NCBI RefSeq assembly: GCF_038561955.2
Contig: NZ_CP138333.2
Location: 2,356,001-2,420,000, forward strand
Direction: 5' to 3'
Source of the DNA: Salinicoccus sp. Bachu38
GTDB lineage: Bacteria; Bacillota; Bacilli; Staphylococcales; Salinicoccaceae
Length of the DNA stretch: 64,000 nt
In this document: positions 59,581-64,000 of the stretch, piece by piece
Layout: every line of letters begins with the position of its first letter
Numbering within the stretch: position 1 is the stretch's first letter
Made by a program: the position numbers and the translations under genes
The notes under the pieces: model-generated
What the model was told of the DNA's origin: nothing
Seen by the model: only the letters and a program-made list of their open reading frames with translations
Databases searched by the model: none

Positions 59581-60569
59581 CAACAGTGAAGACCAATAGC
59601 ATGACCCCGGTCCAGGCGATCAATGACGGACTTCGCACCATGCTTCACGAACGTGAGGAGATGGTGGTGCTTGGTGAAGATGTAGGCATCAACGGAGGCG
59701 TCTTCCGTGCAACAGACGGCCTCCAGGAAAGTTTTGGGGAAGATCGTGTGTTCGATACGCCTTTGAGCGAATCGGGCATCATCGGCACCTCCATCGGCAT
59801 GGCCATGAACGGCATGCTGCCTGTCGCCGAAATACAATTCTTCGGCTTCGTCTATCCTGCCTATGAACAGGTCATGACGCATGCCACACGAATGCGCTAC
59901 AGGTCGATGGGCGCTTTTACCGTCCCGATGGTCATTCGTGCACCGTATGGGGCTGGAGTCAGAGCACCGGAGATACATTCCGATAGTATGGAGGCGCTAT
60001 TCACCCATATGCCCGGCATAAAAGTAGTATGTCCCTCCAATGCCTATGATGCAAAAGGGCTTCTCATTTCAGCCATCGAGGATCCCGACCCTGTCCTTTT
60101 CCTCGAACCTCTGAAGCTCTACCGTGCATATAAAGACGAAGTGCCCGAGGGCAAATACGAAGTTGAAATCGGCAAGGGGGAACTGTTAAGGGAAGGAGAG
60201 GATGTCACACTGATCGCCTGGGGAGCGATGGTCCCCGTCATAAAAAAAGCGGCACAGCTGGCGGAGGAAAAAGGAATCGGATGCGATGTGATTGACCTGC
60301 GCACCCTCTCGCCCATCGATAAGGACATCATTTCAGAGTCCGTACAAAAGACCAACCGCTGTGTGATCGTGCATGAAGCCCAGACTACAGGCGGCCTCGG
60401 GAATGACATCATCTCCATCATAAACGACACTTCCTTCCTCTATCTGAAATCACCAATCGAAAGAGTGACTGGAGCGGATGTCCACGTGCCATTCTGGGCA
60501 CTGGAGGAGCATTTTCTCCCGACACCGGAACGGACGATGCATGCCATACAGAAAGTAATGGATTTCTAA
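59577..60569 (+). CDS. 2-oxoacid dehydrogenase E1 beta subunit
   Basis: A 330-residue E1-beta: MVVLGEDVGINGGVFRATDG, DTPLSESGIIGTSIGMAMNG (with the Glu that activates ThDP), VRAPYGAGVRAPEIHSDSME, VCPSNAYDAKGLLISAIEDP and the C-terminal VTGADVHVPFWALEEHFLPT. PYGAGVRAPE differs from the SGGxxGxxHHSQ of pyruvate-specific enzymes in some positions, which may reflect substrate choice. Start overlaps the E1-alpha stop by four bases. Confidence 0.9.
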   Translation: MTTVKTNSMTPVQAINDGLRTMLHEREEMVVLGEDVGINGGVFRATDGLQESFGEDRVFDTPLSESGIIGTSIGMAMNGMLPVAEIQFFGFVYPAYEQVMTHATRMRYRSMGAFTVPMVIRAPYGAGVRAPEIHSDSMEALFTHMPGIKVVCPSNAYDAKGLLISAIEDPDPVLFLEPLKLYRAYKDEVPEGKYEVEIGKGELLREGEDVTLIAWGAMVPVIKKAAQLAEEKGIGCDVIDLRTLSPIDKDIISESVQKTNRCVIVHEAQTTGGLGNDIISIINDTSFLYLKSPIERVTGADVHVPFWALEEHFLPTPERTMHAIQKVMDF

Positions 60570-60582
60570 GGAGGGATCAACA

Positions 60583-61812
60583 GTGGTAGAGGTTAAATTG
60601 CATGATATTGGAGAAGGGATGACCGAAGGGGATATCATCACCTACTTCGTCAAAGAAGGGGAAGACGTCAATGAAGACCAGCCCATCATCGAAGTCCAGA
60701 CAGAGAAGATGGTGACTGAATTGACTGCTCCGAAAAGAGGGAAAATCAAGGATATTTTGGTGGAAGAAGGGGCCACCATATCCGTAGGCACCACCATACT
60801 GACCATAGATGCAGAGAATGGATCCAATGAAGAAGATAAGGCATCACCAAAAGATATTTCCGAGACACCCAAATCATCAGAGCCGGTATCAGGTCATGAT
60901 CGGAAACTGGAAGTGAAGGGTCCTGTCAGAATCAAGGCCGCGCCTTACACCAGAAAGATTGCCAGGGAGCTTGAAGTGGATATCGAACAGGTTCAGGGCA
61001 CCGGTAAAGATGGTCGCATTACAGTCGAAGATGTAAAAGACTTCAAGAGCCCGGGAGAAGCTGCAGATAAAGGGGAAAACGTGGTTACTGCCACCAAGAA
61101 AGCCGCCGAAAGCCCGATGGAAGATGAAAATTGGATTCCATTCAAGGGACGACGCAAAAAGATCGCCAAAAAGATGACCCAGTCCATCTACACGATACCG
61201 CACGTCGCCCATATGGAAGAGGTGGATATGACGGAACTCCTCGCCTTCAGGCAGGAACTGAAGCCTGAAGTTTCCATCTCCATAGCAGCATTCTTCATTA
61301 AAACATTGGCAATCGCACTCAAGGATTACCCGATCTTCAATTCTGAATTGGACGAAGAAAATGGTCGGATCCTTCTCAAGGATTCCGTTCACATGGGGAT
61401 TGCCACAGACACTCCTGAGGGACTGATTGTTCCGGTAATCAGAAATACAGAAGGAAAGCCTCTCTCAGATATTCACAAAGAGATGAAATCACTCACTGCA
61501 AAGGCGATGGAAAACAAGCTTACAGGAAAGGAGGCCACAGGCAGCACATTCACCATCAGCAATGTCGGGCCGCTCGGCAGTATTGGGGCGACACCCATCA
61601 TCAACTACCCGGAAGTCGCTCTGATGGCTTTCCACAAGACCAAAAAGATGCCGGTAGTGGATGAGAACGATGAGATTGTCATCCGTTCCATGATGAACAT
61701 CACATTGACATTCGATCATCGCGTTGCCGATGGAGGGGAGGCAATCGCGTTCACTAACAGGTTTAAGTCACTTCTAGAAAATCCGAAATTGCTTTTATTG
61801 GAACTGGTTTGA
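60583..61812 (+). CDS. Dihydrolipoamide acyltransferase (E2)
   Basis: A 409-residue E2: lipoyl domain (1-78) with lipoylated K42 in VQTEKMVTELTAP, linker, peripheral-subunit-binding domain (about 111-150, AAPYTRKIARELEVDIEQVQ), and acyltransferase domain (about 180-405) with H379 and D383 in FDHRVADGGEA. It transfers the acyl group to CoA. GTG start after AGGAGGG. No E3 gene follows; lipoamide dehydrogenase must come from elsewhere. Confidence 0.92.
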   Translation: MVEVKLHDIGEGMTEGDIITYFVKEGEDVNEDQPIIEVQTEKMVTELTAPKRGKIKDILVEEGATISVGTTILTIDAENGSNEEDKASPKDISETPKSSEPVSGHDRKLEVKGPVRIKAAPYTRKIARELEVDIEQVQGTGKDGRITVEDVKDFKSPGEAADKGENVVTATKKAAESPMEDENWIPFKGRRKKIAKKMTQSIYTIPHVAHMEEVDMTELLAFRQELKPEVSISIAAFFIKTLAIALKDYPIFNSELDEENGRILLKDSVHMGIATDTPEGLIVPVIRNTEGKPLSDIHKEMKSLTAKAMENKLTGKEATGSTFTISNVGPLGSIGATPIINYPEVALMAFHKTKKMPVVDENDEIVIRSMMNITLTFDHRVADGGEAIAFTNRFKSLLENPKLLLLELV

Positions 61813-61840
61813 TGAATGATTAAAACAAAGGGGGATTTCC

Positions 61841-63277
61841 ATGTTCCGTATTAAACCTGCACAAACACCATCGTTATTCGAAGCACTTGCCGTCGTAGCC
61901 GCCATTGTGATCATAATCAGTACGAGCATCATCTATTTCGAAACAGTGCCCCATATACCACTGATGCTCTCACTACTTCTGCTGATCCTATATGGAATGG
62001 CAAAGAAGATACCCTACCAGAAGCTGCAGGAAGGCTTTTCGGAAGGGGCAGTCTCAGGGATGGGGGCTGTATTTATCTTCTTCATGATCGGCATGCTCAT
62101 TGCTTCCTGGATCTATAGTGGCACCATACCGACATTGATCTATGGCGGATTCGAACTTGTTACACCGAACTTTTATCTTGCAGTCGTACTCATCGTCACT
62201 TCAATAGTCGGCATATGTGTCGGCAGTTCATTGACGACGGTGGGCACCGTGGGCCTCGCCTTCATTGGCATCTCAGGTGCCCTCGACATATCATTGGCCA
62301 TGACAGCCGGCGCAATTGTATCAGGTGCATTTTTCGGGGATAAGATGTCTCCACTCTCAGACACAACTAACATGGCATCAAGCATACTTAAAGTAGACCT
62401 TTTCGAGCATATCAAAAACATGATGTGGACGACCATTCCGGCATTCCTGATCGCCCTGATCCTGTTTGCCTTCATGTCGCCGAATATCTCCTCGGCCAAC
62501 TTCGGAGAAATGGAAATCTATCAACAGGGATTGATGGAAACCGGGCTTATCAGCTGGTATAACGCCATCATCCCACTTGGAGTACTGCTTGTCTTCTCAC
62601 TGATGCGGGCACCTGCCCTCATCTCACTTACTGCAGGCATCATCAGCGCACTGGTCCTGTCGGTAATGCATACGGCGCCTTCCATAGGCAGTATATTCGG
62701 CATCCTGTTCGGCGGCTTCGTTTCGGAAACCGGTATAGAACAGATTGACCAGCTGCTGTCCAGAGGAGGCATGGAAAGCATGTTCTTCACCATCGGCATC
62801 GTGCTGCTCGCACTGGGCATGGGCGGACTCCTCTTCAAGCTCGGCATCGTTCCGAGACTATTTGCGGCCATAGAAAGGATGCTCAAAAACGTAAAGAGCG
62901 TAATACTCGGTTCCGCACTCAATGCCATTGGCATCAATATACTTATCGGCGAACAATACCTGTCCATACTTCTTACTACAGAGACTTTCCAGAGGCAGTA
63001 CGAAAAGGTTGGCCTTGAAAACAAGAACCTTTCAAGAGTAGCAGAGGATGCAGGTACCGTCATCAATCCACTTGTACCATGGAGCGTCTGCGGTGTCTTC
63101 ATCGCAAGCGTGCTTGGCGTCCCCACCCTGTCTTACCTGCCGTTTGCCTTCTTCTGTCTGCTCTGTCCGATCCTTACCATTTTCTTCGGCATGACAGGAA
63201 AAACTTTAACTTATACAAAGGCACACGTACAGGAACAGGAAAAAGCGAAACCGCTTGTCCAAGGCGAATTCGGTTAA
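61841..63277 (+). CDS. NhaC-family Na+/H+ antiporter
   Basis: A 478-residue membrane protein with about twelve spans: FIFFMIGMLIASWIYSGTIP, SIVGICVGSSLTTVGTVGLA, GAIVSGAFFGDKMSPLSDTT (the characteristic NhaC motif) and late GTVINPLVPWSVCGVFIASV. NhaC members exchange sodium for protons, and some (MleN) exchange sodium-lactate for proton-malate; within this operon it could export acid end products or take up aromatic compounds, which is conjecture. RBS AAAGGGGG. Last gene before a strong terminator. Confidence 0.9.
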   Translation: MFRIKPAQTPSLFEALAVVAAIVIIISTSIIYFETVPHIPLMLSLLLLILYGMAKKIPYQKLQEGFSEGAVSGMGAVFIFFMIGMLIASWIYSGTIPTLIYGGFELVTPNFYLAVVLIVTSIVGICVGSSLTTVGTVGLAFIGISGALDISLAMTAGAIVSGAFFGDKMSPLSDTTNMASSILKVDLFEHIKNMMWTTIPAFLIALILFAFMSPNISSANFGEMEIYQQGLMETGLISWYNAIIPLGVLLVFSLMRAPALISLTAGIISALVLSVMHTAPSIGSIFGILFGGFVSETGIEQIDQLLSRGGMESMFFTIGIVLLALGMGGLLFKLGIVPRLFAAIERMLKNVKSVILGSALNAIGINILIGEQYLSILLTTETFQRQYEKVGLENKNLSRVAEDAGTVINPLVPWSVCGVFIASVLGVPTLSYLPFAFFCLLCPILTIFFGMTGKTLTYTKAHVQEQEKAKPLVQGEFG

Positions 63278-63317
63278 TATGACAGTAGTTCATGGATAAA
63301 TATATAAAACCTAATAA

Positions 63318-63366
63318 AATAAAGACTGCCGGATTAGATAACTTCTAACCCGGCAGTCTTTATTTT
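63318..63366 (+). terminator. Terminator of the PheDH operon
   Basis: AAAGACTGCCGG (63321-63332) pairs with CCGGCAGTCTTT (63350-63361) around a 17-base loop, followed by ATTTTATGG. The right arm touches the end of the decayed GntP-family frame. Confidence 0.85.
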
Positions 63367-64000
63367 ATGGATGATGTAAAGAATGCTGCCAGAGGGTTCT
63401 CCGCAATGAAGAGCTGCGCCACTGTATTGCTCAGTATCAGCACAATCGGTAACGCAATCAGACCGAATGAGAGACTTTAGGTAATCTCTTTTCCATTTGA
63501 CCGCTCCTCTGTTTCTTCAATGATTTCTTCCGTCTTCATCCTTTTACCGATGAACATTCCGTAGCCATACCCACCAACGAGTGTAGCGATGACTGCCACG
63601 AAGATGCCCATCATCAGGAATATACCAAAATCCACCCCGATATTCTCAGCTACTGCGAGGGGGCCTGGGATTGGGATGACCATACTGTGTGAAACAATCA
63701 ACCCCCACGGCTAGAGCGGTTACAAACATGATTTTGGCTATGCCCATTTTTTGGTCACGCTTTTGATCACCTTTTTCAGAATCACAAATGCCGCATCAAA
63801 GAACATGGGGATGGAAACTATGGAACCCGTCAGTGGCAATCCTTCTCGGGATTTTTTACCCCTGTGATGGAAAGGATGCCTTCTGCAATCTTCTCCACTG
63901 CTCCTGATTTTGCCAGGAACTGCCGAAAGACAATCCCCAGACCGATCAGTATGCCGACTTCGGCAATAATCGATGATGCTTCAGCAATCGGTATCTGTAC
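63360..64000 (-). pseudogene. Decayed GntP-family permease gene, cut by the window edge
   Basis: Leftward fragments in several frames together recall a gluconate/hexonate permease: IPIAEASSIIAEVGILIGLG at the right edge, then TGSIVSIPMFFDAAFVILKK after a frameshift, a stop, VSHSMVIPIPGPLAVAENIG (the conserved PPxPGP-like region), a stop near 63477, and LSFGLIALPIVLILSNTVAQ before a TAA at 63362-63360. At least three frameshifts or stops and an apparently missing C-terminal third show it is not functional. Intact gntP lies at 27287-28648. Confidence 0.75.

Overview
The window reads as chromosome of a Gram-positive member of the Bacilli. Ribosome binding sites are strong (AGGAGG/GGGGGA class), starts include GTG and TTG, terminators are of the hairpin-plus-T-run kind, several sites match the CcpA catabolite-responsive element (cre) of Bacillus and Staphylococcus, and families such as RocA, GntP/GntK, DUF819 and YxjG-like MetE are typical of the group. 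Base composition looks moderate (around 48-50% GC by eye), which would fit a Salinicoccus-like Staphylococcaceae, but nothing here proves the genus. No rRNA, CRISPR array, intact transposase or prophage gene was seen. The content is a dense block of uptake and catabolic operons.

Left part (1-14.4 kb): the start of a leftward gene, a tRNA-Ala(GGC), a VOC protein, a rightward operon of sodium:solute symporter, amidohydrolase and DUF819 membrane protein, a YxjG-type MetE-like methyltransferase, delta-1-pyrroline-5-carboxylate dehydrogenase (rocA), an unrecognised secreted two-cysteine protein followed by a 30-residue membrane peptide, two zinc-type alcohol dehydrogenases with a LysR regulator and a DUF2798 protein, and a MOSC protein.

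Middle part (14.4-34.2 kb): almost everything is leftward. One locus holds an aconitase, two related LysR regulators, an RraA-family aldolase, a tripartite tricarboxylate transporter (TctABC) and an SLC13 permease, apparently for uptake and use of a tricarboxylic acid. A hexonate locus follows: IclR regulator, KDG kinase, KDPG/KDPGal aldolase, galactonate-dehydratase-like enzyme, gluconate permease and gluconokinase. A second sodium:solute symporter with a small partner protein lies upstream.

Right part (37.5-63.3 kb) is the most interesting. A leftward cluster encodes the homoprotocatechuate meta-cleavage pathway (two HpaB monooxygenases, flavin reductase HpaC, a RibF-like FAD synthetase, HpaD, HpaE, HpaF, split HpaG1/HpaG2, a DapA-like aldolase, succinate-semialdehyde dehydrogenase), a TRAP transporter, a GntR regulator and a XylR_N/V4R-PucR hybrid aromatic sensor. 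Divergently, behind a LysR and a second GntR regulator, a rightward operon with a near-consensus promoter and a cre site encodes a FlK-like hotdog thioesterase, phenylalanine dehydrogenase, E1-alpha, E1-beta and E2 of a 2-oxoacid dehydrogenase, and an NhaC antiporter. Read together, the two halves suggest one route: aromatic amino acid to arylpyruvate, arylacetyl-CoA, free arylacetate, then ring hydroxylation, meta-cleavage and release of pyruvate and succinate. The HpaH hydratase and E3 are not in the window. The right edge is a decayed GntP-family permease gene.
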